DNA from: an uncultured Oscillospiraceae bacterium
Lineage (GTDB): Bacteria > Bacillota > Clostridia > Oscillospirales > Oscillospiraceae
Direction: 5' to 3'
Assembly: GCA_910584045.1 (NCBI GenBank)
Contig: CAJTYO010000027.1
Span: forward strand, 1-33,398
Length of the DNA: 33,398 nucleotides
In this document: positions 1 to 7,492 of the stretch, piece after piece
Numbering within the stretch: position 1 is the stretch's first letter
Layout of the letters: each line of letters starts with the position of its first letter
Translations under genes and position numbers: made by a program
Notes under the pieces: generated by a model
What the model saw: the letters and a program-made list of their open reading frames with translations, nothing else
What the model was told of the DNA's origin: nothing
Database searches by the model: none

Positions 1-53
1 TTGTGGCAGATGCCATTATCGTACCAACAGCAGTTATAGCAGTTTCCCATCAT
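1..53 (-). CDS. Small cysteine-rich protein, N-terminal fragment cut by window edge
   Basis: An ATG at 51-53 (second ATG at 48-50) on the minus strand is preceded by GGGAGG with an 8-base spacer. The readable start is MMGNCYNCCWYDNGICHK, with four cysteines and one histidine in 18 residues. This resembles the knuckle of a small metal-binding protein, but only 17 full codons are visible, so no family can be named. The good ribosome site and lack of stops are the only evidence that it is a gene. Confidence 0.45.
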   Translation of the reverse strand, partial: MMGNCYNCCWYDNGICH

Positions 54-89
54 GTTGTCGTCCTCCCAAAATAAAAAGTAGTCGGCCTG

Positions 90-114
90 CCGAAGTCGGC
101 TGCGGCGACTTCGG
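90..114. repeat. 9-bp hairpin, 7-base loop
   Basis: CCGAAGTCG at 90-98 is the exact reverse complement of CGACTTCGG at 106-114. It lies just upstream of the minus-strand Cys-rich gene. No T-run follows on either strand, so its role is open. Confidence 0.6.
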
Positions 115-168
115 TTGGCTCCTGCCTGCACAGCCACTATCCTGGGTCAGGGGTGAGCGAAGCGAAAG

Positions 169-230
169 CAAAAAATTTTTCCCAGGTCTGCACCAGACCT
201 GGGAAAAGAACAATAGGGAAAAATTTTTTG
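169..230. repeat. Nested inverted repeat with terminator-like inner hairpin
   Basis: The inner hairpin has 14-bp perfect arms (177-190 and 194-207) and a 3-base CAC loop. The outer arms, 15 bases at 169-183 and 216-230, are also perfect reverse complements (CAAAAAATTTTTCCC and its mirror). The inner and outer pairings compete for the CCC at 181-183. On the minus strand the inner hairpin is followed by a T-run, so it could terminate transcription in that direction. Confidence 0.75.
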
Positions 231-605
231 TGGCCCTTGACGCTGGATCGTTGCTGTGCCACCGTTCCGGCTCTGCCGGAACTCCTCTTCCCCTGGGCAC
301 TGCGTCTCTAGGCACTTTGTAACACAACCGCATGATTGCTGCCGGGCGTCCGGATTTGTTTTTGTGTTACGCTTTCCTTTCTATCTTTATAAATCGTTTA
401 TCTTTTTTCTTGATACTTTCGTTCTAAATGTCCAAATTCTTCTTGACATTTGCCCGGCTTTTGAAGGTGGCGGACCTTCGGAAACGAGGGAACCGGGGCC
501 GACGCCTCAAAAAACCTGGGACACCGAAAGGAGTGAAAGAAGACGGACGGTGATCTAATGATCAGGAAGTGTGTGTTCAGGAAACTCAACTGACTTTTTC
601 GGCAG

Positions 606-641
606 GTTGAGGGCGGAGACCAGTAGGTCTCCGCCCTCAAC
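606..641. terminator. Perfect 16-bp hairpin downstream of tsaD
   Basis: Left arm 606-621 and right arm 626-641 match perfectly around a 4-base AGTA loop. It lies 27 bases past the tsaD stop codon, so it may end the proC-tsaD transcript. A classic T-run is missing on both strands. CTCAAC at 585-590 can pair with GTTGAG at 606-611, which would break the large hairpin. Confidence 0.6.
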
Positions 642-667
642 ACCCCAAAACCGATTCCGCGTCGCCG

Positions 668-1669
668 TCAGATTTCTAAATTGGCGTAGGCGTTCAGACT
701 GCTGTCCCCCCGAGTTCCGGCCAGGAACTCATAGTACGCCTGACTGCCGATCATAGCCCCGTTATCTCCGCACAGAGACAGAGGCGGCAGGTATAGCCTG
801 ACCCCCGCCTCCCGGCAGGCCCGTTCCAGGTCCCCCCGGATGGTCTGGTTGGCAGCCACGCCGCCTGCGACTGCTAGGCCAGTGCGCCCCGTCCGCCGTA
901 TAGCCTCCATGGCACGGGGAACCAGCTCGCCGCTGACCGCTGCCGTCACCGAGGCCGCCAAACTGGGCAGATCCAGTATCTCTCCCTTCTGTCCGGCATT
1001 GTGGATCAGATTTACTGCCGCCGTCTTTAATCCGGAGAAGGACATGTCCAGCGCATTGTCTGCGATCTTTGCCCGAGGTAGGGGATATTTCTCCGGGTCG
1101 CCCCCCCGGGACAAGTCCTCGAGGGGTTTCCCGCCGGGGTAGGGCAGGCCCAGCACCCGGGCAATTTTGTCGAAGCACTCCCCCGCCGCATCGTCCCGAG
1201 TCGCCCCCAGAATAGTCATGTCCGTGTACCCGGCAACATCCACCAACATGGAGTTGCCCCCGGAGATGCACAGGGCCAGAAAGGGCGGCTCCAGTTCCGG
1301 GAAGGCCAGATAGTTGGCGGCGATATGTCCCCGAAGGTGGTGGACGGGAATCAGAGGCTTTCCCAGGGCCAGAGCGGCGCTCTTAGCGAAATTCACAGCC
1401 ACCAGCAGGGCCCCGATGAGCCCCGGACCATATGTTACCGCAACCGCGTCTATCCCTCCTCGCGTCACCCCGGCCTCCGCCAGGGCCCGGTCCGTCAGGG
1501 CGGCGACGGCCTCCACGTGCTTACGGGAGGCGATCTCCGGCACCACGCCGCCATAGAGGGCGTGTACGTCCACCTGTGACAGTATGGCGTCGGAGCGTAT
1601 GATCCGACCATCCTCCACCACCGCGGCAGCAGTTTCGTCACAGGAGGATTCAAAGGCTAAAATCAGCAT
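668..1669 (-). CDS. tsaD: tRNA N6-adenosine threonylcarbamoyltransferase TsaD
   Basis: This enzyme transfers the threonylcarbamoyl group from threonylcarbamoyl-AMP to A37 of ANN-decoding tRNAs in the cytoplasm, working with TsaB and TsaE. The 333 residues match the family's usual length. The N-terminus carries the ASKHA-fold signature FESSCDETAAAVV (about 6-18). The metal-binding pair is H111 and H115 (HLRGH), and the third ligand is the Asp of CGDNGAMI near residue 302. The SGGN nucleotide loop is near 135. The start lies 5 bases beyond the proC stop, with a GGGGAAG ribosome site overlapping the end of proC, so the two are co-transcribed and probably coupled. Confidence 0.98.
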   Translation of the reverse strand: MLILAFESSCDETAAAVVEDGRIIRSDAILSQVDVHALYGGVVPEIASRKHVEAVAALTDRALAEAGVTRGGIDAVAVTYGPGLIGALLVAVNFAKSAALALGKPLIPVHHLRGHIAANYLAFPELEPPFLALCISGGNSMLVDVAGYTDMTILGATRDDAAGECFDKIARVLGLPYPGGKPLEDLSRGGDPEKYPLPRAKIADNALDMSFSGLKTAAVNLIHNAGQKGEILDLPSLAASVTAAVSGELVPRAMEAIRRTGRTGLAVAGGVAANQTIRGDLERACREAGVRLYLPPLSLCGDNGAMIGSQAYYEFLAGTRGDSSLNAYANLEI

Positions 1670-1674
1670 ATGAC

Positions 1675-2478
1675 TTACTTCCCCAACTCCCTCGTTTTTT
1701 CTGCAGCGGCAATCACCGCATCCATGACCGCCCCTCGAAACCCCTGCTGTTCCAGGACTCGGACCCCGGCAATGGTGGACCCACCGGGGGAGCAGACCGC
1801 GTCCTTGAGCGCCCCGGGATGCTCCCCGGAGGATAGCTGCAAGGCGGCGGTGCCCCGCACCATCTGTGCGGCATACAACAACGCCTTCCGCCGGGGCAAA
1901 CCGCAGGCCACACCGCCATCCGCCAACGCCTCCAGCAGCTGGCAGACAAAAGCCGGGCCGCAGCCGGCCACGGCACTGCCCGCATCGATGAGCCGCTCCT
2001 CCAGCCGGTCGATGACCCCGGCTCCGGCCATGGCTTCCGTAAAGGCGTCCAGCTCCTCCGCCGTCACCATTTTGTTGGCGTCGCAGAGGATCACCCCTTC
2101 CCCTGCGGCACAGGGGGTGTTGGGCATGATACGGATCACGGGGTACGCGCCCCCTGCCATGGCGGCCACGCGCTCCATGGTTAATCCCGCAGCCATAGTC
2201 ACCAGGATGAACCGGTCTGTCCGCCCGGCGAAAACGGGGCCCAGCTCCGCCAGCAGGGTCTCCATCATCTGGGGCTTCACCCCCAAAAAGACGTACTTGC
2301 CCTCCTCAGCCGCCTGCCGGGGCGTACCATGGGCGCAGCGCAGCTCTGAAGCCAGCACCTCCGCCTTGGCGGGTGTGCGATTGGACAGCAGTATGGCCTC
2401 CGGCGGCAGCCGCCGCGCTGCCGCCCGGGCCAGGGCGGCGCCCATATTACCGGTGCCGATGAAGGAGAAGGTTGACAT
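1675..2478 (-). CDS. proC: Pyrroline-5-carboxylate reductase ProC
   Basis: This reductase makes L-proline from 1-pyrroline-5-carboxylate using NAD(P)H, the last step of proline synthesis. The Rossmann motif GTGNMG is at residues 8-13. The C-terminal dimer domain has the family signature around VCSPGGSTIAGV, and IMPNTPCAAGEG is the usual central motif. Length, 267 residues, is normal. The start is supported by GGGAGG with a spacer of about 9 bases. It is first in a two-gene run with tsaD, a pairing with no obvious pathway link. Confidence 0.98.
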   Translation of the reverse strand: MSTFSFIGTGNMGAALARAAARRLPPEAILLSNRTPAKAEVLASELRCAHGTPRQAAEEGKYVFLGVKPQMMETLLAELGPVFAGRTDRFILVTMAAGLTMERVAAMAGGAYPVIRIMPNTPCAAGEGVILCDANKMVTAEELDAFTEAMAGAGVIDRLEERLIDAGSAVAGCGPAFVCQLLEALADGGVACGLPRRKALLYAAQMVRGTAALQLSSGEHPGALKDAVCSPGGSTIAGVRVLEQQGFRGAVMDAVIAAAEKTRELGK

Positions 2479-2527
2479 ATACGCGTACCTCCCGGGATAA
2501 TTTTTCTGTTGACTGATACAAACGCGC

Positions 2528-2559
2528 GACCCCCGCCGCCTGGTTTGGCGGCGGGGGTC
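2528..2559. terminator. GC-rich 13-bp hairpin between ABC operon and proC
   Basis: GACCCCCGCCGCC at 2528-2540 and its exact complement at 2547-2559 flank a 6-base loop. It lies downstream of the ABC permease gene and just upstream of proC, as expected for the end of the ABC operon. Only a weak T tract follows on the minus strand. Confidence 0.65.
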
Positions 2560-2652
2560 ATATAAATGGCACGCCGCCGAAACGGGATCGTCCCTGCCTG
2601 AAGCCGGCTAGATCATCAGACTGCGAACTGTTCCCGCACCCGCCGGCGCGGT

Positions 2653-2674
2653 TTTCTCCCCCGCGGGGGAGAAA
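2653..2674. repeat. 22-bp perfect palindrome downstream of the ABC permease gene
   Basis: TTTCTCCCCCG is followed directly by its reverse complement, with no loop. Folded as RNA it would open a few central bases. With the hairpin at 2528-2559 it could form a two-part terminator for the ABC operon, or serve as a protein site. Confidence 0.55.
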
Positions 2675-2752
2675 GGGTTTCCGCAAGTATCATATCATAT
2701 TCGAGGCCGTTCGGCAATAGGTAATTTTCGTTATTTCCATTTTATGGGGAAA

Positions 2753-4624
2753 TTATTCCGCTGCCGCCAGATCCTCCCGCCACGCCGCCAGGTCCAACTG
2801 GGTCACGTATCCCAGCTCCACCAGGGCGTTCAGAGTGTTGGTCATGGAGGGGGACAGATAGACCGGCTTGTACCACACTTTGTAGGACGAATCACGCCAG
2901 CCCATATGTAAGCAACACTCCAGCTCAAGGTAGAAGCGGGAACCGCCCCTGTCCCAGCCGCCGGAAAACTGCAGCACATCTCGGGCGGGGATATTTCCCT
3001 CCGCCGCATCCCTTTGCAAGGCTTCATAAATGACCAGGGTCTCCGTGTTCCTTCCGCCGGCGTGGTCCATGCTGTTTGCGTAGCCCTCCACCATGTAATC
3101 GCATATAATGCTGATACTGTTCACCTCCGCGCCCTCGGGGAGGGTGACATCGGCAGCACGTACCACCGGGTCCTGATAAAATTCTGCCAGAAGGTTGTCG
3201 TAGGTCCCCGCCGTGTTCACCCGATCCCTACTCAGCCACAGGTCATAGGCCCGCTCCAGCTTCGTCCCATCCCGCAGCTGGTAGACCAGACGCACAAAGT
3301 GGCTGAAGGCCTTACCTTCTTCGGCGATAAAATCGGGGGCATAGGCGCGGATATACGCCCGGTCGTCCACGATGGCCTGATGAAACTGCCGCACATGCTC
3401 CACCACCGCCGGATTATCCTCAGCCTTAAAGGGGCCGCTCTCCAGGCCGCGGTCCCACAGCGACACGCTCTCGATCTCCTCCAATGCCGGAACCCTGCGC
3501 TCTACGCCGAACGCGTCCACGCTGACCAGCAGGCACAGCACCGCTGCGCCCGCAGCTACGATCAGCCCGCCCCGCCAGCTGCCCCTAAACACCCGCAGGG
3601 ACTTCTCCAGCAGCATGGAGGCGGCATAGTACCCCAGCAGGCCACCCAGGAAGAGGCACACGCCCATGGGTACCCGGTCAGCATAGTACCGGTGCTGGAA
3701 GATGGGGGCCCACAGCAGCTCGAACAGCAGCCGCCCGATGGTCAGCCCACTCAGCAGAGCCACACCGTACCGGAATACCGGCCTGAGCCACCGGAAGGCC
3801 ACCACGTCCCCGGCACGCTCACTGTGCCGGCATCTGTAGAGGAACCAGGCCAGAGCCAGCATCCCCAAGCCCGCCAAGGCATACAGCGCCACCGCCCACA
3901 GGCCCTGGAGCTGACAGGATGCCAGCGCCCCGTCCGGCAGATACTCGAACTGAGCGTGGAAGCTCGCGTATATCTGTACCACCGGAGAGAGAAAGCCCAA
4001 GTGCCTCGTCGGCCCGACGCCCAGCAGGAACGCCTCCACCAGACTGGTGGTGAGCATCTCCAGGATGGTGGCCAGGAAGTTGGCCAGCAGATAAAATACC
4101 GGCAGCACGAAGGCGTGACCCGTCAGCATGGCGCATAGGGACGCCATGCCGGTAAACAGCACCGCGATCATCAGCACCGCCGCCACCGTATTTACCACAG
4201 CCACCAGATCGAAGAATCTCCACCCCAGGGCAAGCAGGCACAGCAATCCCCCCGCTACCGCGTAGGGGATCAGTACCATGGCCAGGGCCGATACCGTGTT
4301 GGTGACGAACAGACACGTCCGGTCCACCGGCAGGGCGTGCATCAGCCCCGTGGCCCGGGCGTTATACAGCCAGCCCCACACCGCCATGACGCAGAGGATG
4401 GCATAGCCGCAGGTGAAGCCGGGGACGAAGTAGGTCGCGATCTGGTAAAGTCCCCTGGCGAAGTCCACACCGGCAGATATCTGCGCCTGCCGCTGCAGCA
4501 GGGACAGCAGAAGGTACAGCGGAGCCATGGCCCCCACCAGAGACACGCCGCCCCACATGGGCCAGAAGCGGCTCAGATTTTTCCGGAACAGGGTCCGGTT
4601 AAAGAAGAATCTCTTTGACGGCAT
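2753..4624 (-). CDS. ABC transporter permease, YtrC/YtrD-like, with large C-terminal soluble domain
   Basis: This is the membrane subunit (623 residues) encoded with the ATPase upstream of it. The first 280 residues hold about six hydrophobic segments and a basic N-terminus (MPSKRFFFNRTLFRKN). Further segments lie at about 285-385. The rest, to the C-terminus, is hydrophilic and probably extracytoplasmic; it resembles the DUF6449-type tail seen in such permeases. I chose the ATG at 4624 because GGGAGGTGAGCAGT sits just before it. The frame opens 7 codons earlier, but that ATG lacks a ribosome site. The start overlaps the ATPase gene by 26 bases. Relatives respond to cell-envelope stress or antibiotics; the substrate here is unknown. 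Confidence 0.85.
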   Translation of the reverse strand: MPSKRFFFNRTLFRKNLSRFWPMWGGVSLVGAMAPLYLLLSLLQRQAQISAGVDFARGLYQIATYFVPGFTCGYAILCVMAVWGWLYNARATGLMHALPVDRTCLFVTNTVSALAMVLIPYAVAGGLLCLLALGWRFFDLVAVVNTVAAVLMIAVLFTGMASLCAMLTGHAFVLPVFYLLANFLATILEMLTTSLVEAFLLGVGPTRHLGFLSPVVQIYASFHAQFEYLPDGALASCQLQGLWAVALYALAGLGMLALAWFLYRCRHSERAGDVVAFRWLRPVFRYGVALLSGLTIGRLLFELLWAPIFQHRYYADRVPMGVCLFLGGLLGYYAASMLLEKSLRVFRGSWRGGLIVAAGAAVLCLLVSVDAFGVERRVPALEEIESVSLWDRGLESGPFKAEDNPAVVEHVRQFHQAIVDDRAYIRAYAPDFIAEEGKAFSHFVRLVYQLRDGTKLERAYDLWLSRDRVNTAGTYDNLLAEFYQDPVVRAADVTLPEGAEVNSISIICDYMVEGYANSMDHAGGRNTETLVIYEALQRDAAEGNIPARDVLQFSGGWDRGGSRFYLELECCLHMGWRDSSYKVWYKPVYLSPSMTNTLNALVELGYVTQLDLAAWREDLAAAE

Positions 4625-5498
4625 ACTGCTCACCTCCCAGCTCATAGATGAAGATCTCCTCCAAGCTAAGGGGCAGAGCCTCCAGCATCAGAGGGCTGTA
4701 CTGTTTCATCCTATCCGTAATCGCTGCCGCCGTCCCCCGAACGATGTAGGTGTATACCCGACCCACGTGAGAGGTGTGCAGCACCTCCAGCTCCCGGGGC
4801 AGCACCGGAGCCTCCCCCGGCTTCCAGACGGCCTGGAGCTTGACAATATTCTCCTGTAAATCCGAGAGGCTGCGCTCCAGCAGGACCTTCCCCCTGTTCA
4901 TGATGCCCACGTGATCGCACACGTCCTCCAGCTCCCGCAGGTTGTGGGAGGAAACCAGTACGGTGGTGCCGTACTCCGAGACGTCGGCCATCATCAGGCT
5001 CCATACCTGCCTTCGCATAACCGGGTCCAGGCCGTCCACCGGCTCGTCCAAAATGAGGTATCTGGGCCGGCAGCACATGGTCAGCCAAAAGGCCGCCTGC
5101 TTCTGCATCCCCTTGCTCATGCGGCGGATAGGTGACTTCTCCGGCATGGTGAAAACCTCCCGAAACCTCTCGTACCGGTTTGTGTCGAAGCTGGGGTAAA
5201 AGCCCCGGTAAAACCGCATCATATCTGCGATGGTGGCAGAGGGGAAATAGTACCAGTCGTCCGCAATGGCGGCCACCAGGGCCTTCTTCTCCGGATTTTC
5301 ATAGACCGGCCGTCCCTCCACCAGCACCTCGCCGCTGTCGGGGCGGTAGATGCCGGTGATGTGGCGGATAACCGTGGACTTGCCCGCGCCGTTGGGTCCC
5401 ACCAGGCCGTAGACCCCGCCGTCGGGCGCGGTAATGCTGGCCCCGTCCAGAGCGGTGAAGCCATCAAAGGTCTTTATTACATTTTTTACTTCAATCAT
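4599..5498 (-). CDS. ABC transporter ATP-binding protein, YtrB-like
   Basis: This 299-residue ATPase powers the permease encoded downstream. Walker A is GPNGAGKST at 34-42, the signature is RMSKGMQKQ rather than canonical LSGGQ, and Walker B is YLILDEP followed by the D-loop of DGLDP. The switch histidine lies in VLVSSHN. The last 80 or so residues form the accessory region typical of BcrA/YtrB exporters. Translation starts at 5498 (MIEVKNV), where ATGA overlaps the stop of the GntR gene and a GAGGGGG ribosome site precedes. Longer upstream frames run into the regulator gene and are not conserved in character. Confidence 0.95.
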   Translation of the reverse strand: MIEVKNVIKTFDGFTALDGASITAPDGGVYGLVGPNGAGKSTVIRHITGIYRPDSGEVLVEGRPVYENPEKKALVAAIADDWYYFPSATIADMMRFYRGFYPSFDTNRYERFREVFTMPEKSPIRRMSKGMQKQAAFWLTMCCRPRYLILDEPVDGLDPVMRRQVWSLMMADVSEYGTTVLVSSHNLRELEDVCDHVGIMNRGKVLLERSLSDLQENIVKLQAVWKPGEAPVLPRELEVLHTSHVGRVYTYIVRGTAAAITDRMKQYSPLMLEALPLSLEEIFIYELGGEQYAVKEILL

Positions 5499-5857
5499 TG
5501 TCCCACCCCCTCGTGTATCAGCGCAATGATCTCTCTGTCTCCCAGCCCTAAATAGCGCAGCTCCGCCGTCAGCTCCCACAGGCGTTTGACCAGCTCCGCC
5601 AGCCGGTCCGGGTCAGCCTCCCGTCCCTGGGCGGCAAAGCAGCCCTTGCCCGGCACGGAGTAGACAAAGCCCTCGGCCTCCAATTCGGCGTAGGCCCGCT
5701 GGATGGTATTGGGGTTGATGGCCAGGTCCACGGCCATGGATCGCACCGACGGCAGCTTTTCATCCGGTTCTAGGGCGCCTGTGACGATCATGCGGCGCAG
5801 GCCGTCCTTGATCTGCCCATAGATGGGCTTGGAATCCCGGTAATCCAGCGTCAGCAA
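5495..5857 (-). CDS. GntR-family repressor, YtrA subfamily
   Basis: This short 120-residue regulator has an N-terminal winged helix-turn-helix (about 10-75; PIYGQIKDGLRR, then LPSVRSMAVDLAINPNTIQR) and a short C-terminal helical tail in place of an effector-binding domain, the YtrA layout. It starts with TTG at 5857, behind a GGAGGGG ribosome site; no ATG or GTG gives as good a fit. It overlaps the ATPase start by 4 bases. Such proteins repress their own ABC operon and are relieved by cell-envelope-active compounds. The perfect dyad at 5922-5948 is its likely operator. Confidence 0.93.
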   Translation of the reverse strand: MLTLDYRDSKPIYGQIKDGLRRMIVTGALEPDEKLPSVRSMAVDLAINPNTIQRAYAELEAEGFVYSVPGKGCFAAQGREADPDRLAELVKRLWELTAELRYLGLGDREIIALIHEGVGQ

Positions 5858-5921
5858 AAAATCCCCTCCCTCCTCCGTTTTGTACCAGCAGCTTGTGTTT
5901 CTTTCATGCTTCCATCCCCCA

Positions 5922-5948
5922 GACTGTACTAGCTCGCATAGTACAGTC
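5922..5948. promoter_or_regulatory. Operator candidate: perfect 10-bp inverted repeat
   Basis: GACTGTACTA at 5922-5931 is the exact reverse complement of TAGTACAGTC at 5939-5948, with a 7-base spacer. The dyad begins 1 base downstream of the -10 box at 5950-5955 (minus direction), so it covers the transcription start. Its size and position suit a dimeric GntR repressor, here most likely the YtrA-like protein encoded just downstream. Confidence 0.85.
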
Positions 5949-5949
5949 C

Positions 5950-5978
5950 ACTATACAGGATTCCCATTCCCCGGGCAA
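5950..5978 (-). promoter_or_regulatory. Sigma-A promoter of the GntR/ABC operon
   Basis: On the minus strand, -35 TTGCCC (5973-5978) and -10 TATAGT (5950-5955) are 17 bases apart. The predicted RNA start falls in the dyad operator, about 85 bases before the TTG start codon. Confidence 0.8.
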
Positions 5979-6025
5979 GGGAGAAACGTGGAAGAATACT
6001 TTAAGGATTTCTTAACCCGGCCCTG

Positions 6026-6056
6026 AAAAGAAAAAGAGGCCGAAGGCCCCTTTTTC
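6026..6056. terminator. Rho-independent terminator after the MATE gene
   Basis: On the minus strand an A-run leads into GGGGCC-TTC-GGCCTC, followed by TTTTTCTTTT. It lies 6 bases past the MATE stop codon. The symmetric A and T runs could allow it to work in both directions, although no plus-strand gene runs into it. Confidence 0.85.
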
Positions 6057-6061
6057 TGCGC

Positions 6062-7447
6062 TCATTCCGCCGCGCGGGTGACATCGTTGATCCATCTCCT
6101 GCTGCGAAAGCGGAGCAGGCCAATGGGGCACTTGCACAGGTTTTCCGCCTGCATGGCAATACACACCGCCCAGGTGGGCGCGTGGAGGACCAGTCCGGCC
6201 AGAGCCATCAGCGGGATGGCTGTCAGCCACAGAGGCCCCACGTCGATCAGCGAGGCCACCTTGGCATCGCCCCCCGCTCGGAGCACGCCTGTGATGTTGG
6301 TAATGTCGAAGGCCCGCATAGGCATAAACACCGCGTAGATAACCGCCAGGCACGTGGCCGCCTCCACCGCGCCGGGGGCCAGCTTGAACAGCGGGAACAG
6401 CACCGGCCGGAAGAAAGTGGGCAGCAGGGTCAGCAAAAACAACATCACCACCCCGCCGGTGAGCATGGAGGCCAGCAGCAGCGTCCAGCTCACGTCATAG
6501 ACCCGCTGCCGGTCATGGCCCTGGCCGATCTCCTTGCCCACAATGACCGCCGCAGCCGCCGCGATGCCGAAGCAGACTACGGTGGAGATGCGGTCAATGT
6601 TGCCGATGAGAGCGTAGGCGGCCAGCATGTCCTGGCTGTTGTCCATGTGGCCCATGATGACCGTGAGCATGGAGGTGCCCACGCTCCACATAGCCTCGTT
6701 GCCCACCACGGGGGCGGAATAGCGGATGAAGCTGTGCAGAATCCGTCTTCCGGGCCGCAGGACGCAGCTCCAATAGATTGGCAGCCGCCTGCTGCGCAGG
6801 ACGAAAACCACCGCCACGGCGAACTCCACCACCCGGCTGATAAGAGTAGCCGCCGCAGCCCCGGTGACCCCCATGGCGGGAGCGCCGAACTTACCGAAAA
6901 TCAGCACGTAGTTCAAAAAGGTGTTCACGCACATGGATACGCCGTAGAGCAGCATGCCAAAGGCGGGGAACTCCGTGCTTCGCTGTACGCCGGCGTAGAT
7001 GCTGCTGACGCCGTTGAGGATGTAGGAGAAGCCGACAATCTGAATGTAGCTGGTGGCCAGGTCCACCAGCTCCTGGTTGGGGGTGATAAGGCGCAGCACC
7101 TGGGCAGGGAAGAAGAAGGTGATGAGGGCCAGAGTGGTGGAAAAGCCGGTGACGGCATACAGGGCCACGCCCATACAGCGGCTGATATTTTTCATATCGC
7201 TCCGCCCCCAGTACTGACTGACCAGGACGGCCATACCGCTCTGGAAGCCAAAGATCACAATCTGAATGATGAAAACGGGGACATTGGCGGCGGTCACCGC
7301 CGCCATCTCCGCGTTCCCCAGCAGGCCCACCATAAACGTATCGGCGAAGCCCAGAGAGGTGGTGATGATGTTTTGCAGGATCATGGGCGCAGCCAGCGTC
7401 CACAGCCGCTTATAGAAGCCGGGTTCCCGGCGCAGTGCGCGAAGCAT
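6062..7447 (-). CDS. MATE-family efflux transporter
   Basis: This 461-residue membrane protein has the twelve-segment, two-half layout of multidrug and toxic-compound extrusion transporters. It starts MLRALRREPGFYKRLWTLAAPMIL, a usual MATE N-terminus before helix 1. The second half has the recurring motif VLRAGGDAK near residue 390. The start is fixed by AAGGAGG 6 bases upstream. MATE proteins exchange Na+ or H+ for drugs or metabolites; the substrate cannot be read from sequence. It lies 45 bases downstream of the cysteine desulfurase gene and may be read from the same transcript. Confidence 0.95.
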   Translation of the reverse strand: MLRALRREPGFYKRLWTLAAPMILQNIITTSLGFADTFMVGLLGNAEMAAVTAANVPVFIIQIVIFGFQSGMAVLVSQYWGRSDMKNISRCMGVALYAVTGFSTTLALITFFFPAQVLRLITPNQELVDLATSYIQIVGFSYILNGVSSIYAGVQRSTEFPAFGMLLYGVSMCVNTFLNYVLIFGKFGAPAMGVTGAAAATLISRVVEFAVAVVFVLRSRRLPIYWSCVLRPGRRILHSFIRYSAPVVGNEAMWSVGTSMLTVIMGHMDNSQDMLAAYALIGNIDRISTVVCFGIAAAAAVIVGKEIGQGHDRQRVYDVSWTLLLASMLTGGVVMLFLLTLLPTFFRPVLFPLFKLAPGAVEAATCLAVIYAVFMPMRAFDITNITGVLRAGGDAKVASLIDVGPLWLTAIPLMALAGLVLHAPTWAVCIAMQAENLCKCPIGLLRFRSRRWINDVTRAAE

Positions 7448-7492
7448 AAGGACCTCCTTAAATAATGAACTGCCGCCCCTTCACGGGGCCGG

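Larger units (their letters stand above)
54..667. other. Gene-free 614-base stretch rich in inverted repeats
   Basis: I see no convincing gene. The short open frames here have no ribosome site and composition unlike the neighbours. The stretch holds a 9-bp hairpin (90-114), a nested inverted repeat (169-230), an AT-rich segment (about 355-445), a G/A-rich segment (about 465-560) and a perfect 16-bp hairpin (606-641). It separates the Cys-rich fragment from the 3' end of tsaD. The G/A-rich part has the look of a structured RNA but I could not match it to a known class. Confidence 0.6.

Noticed and set aside
441..560. Cobalamin, c-di-AMP, SAM, lysine or T-box leader
   Set aside because: Conserved core strings of these classes as I know them are not present, and no gene follows on the same strand.
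3014..4138. 374-residue open frame on the plus strand
   Set aside because: Antisense to the ABC permease, with the same biased composition and no ribosome site.
6182..7465. 427-residue open frame on the plus strand
   Set aside because: Antisense to the MATE gene; very hydrophilic and His/Gln-rich, as expected from the reverse of membrane segments.
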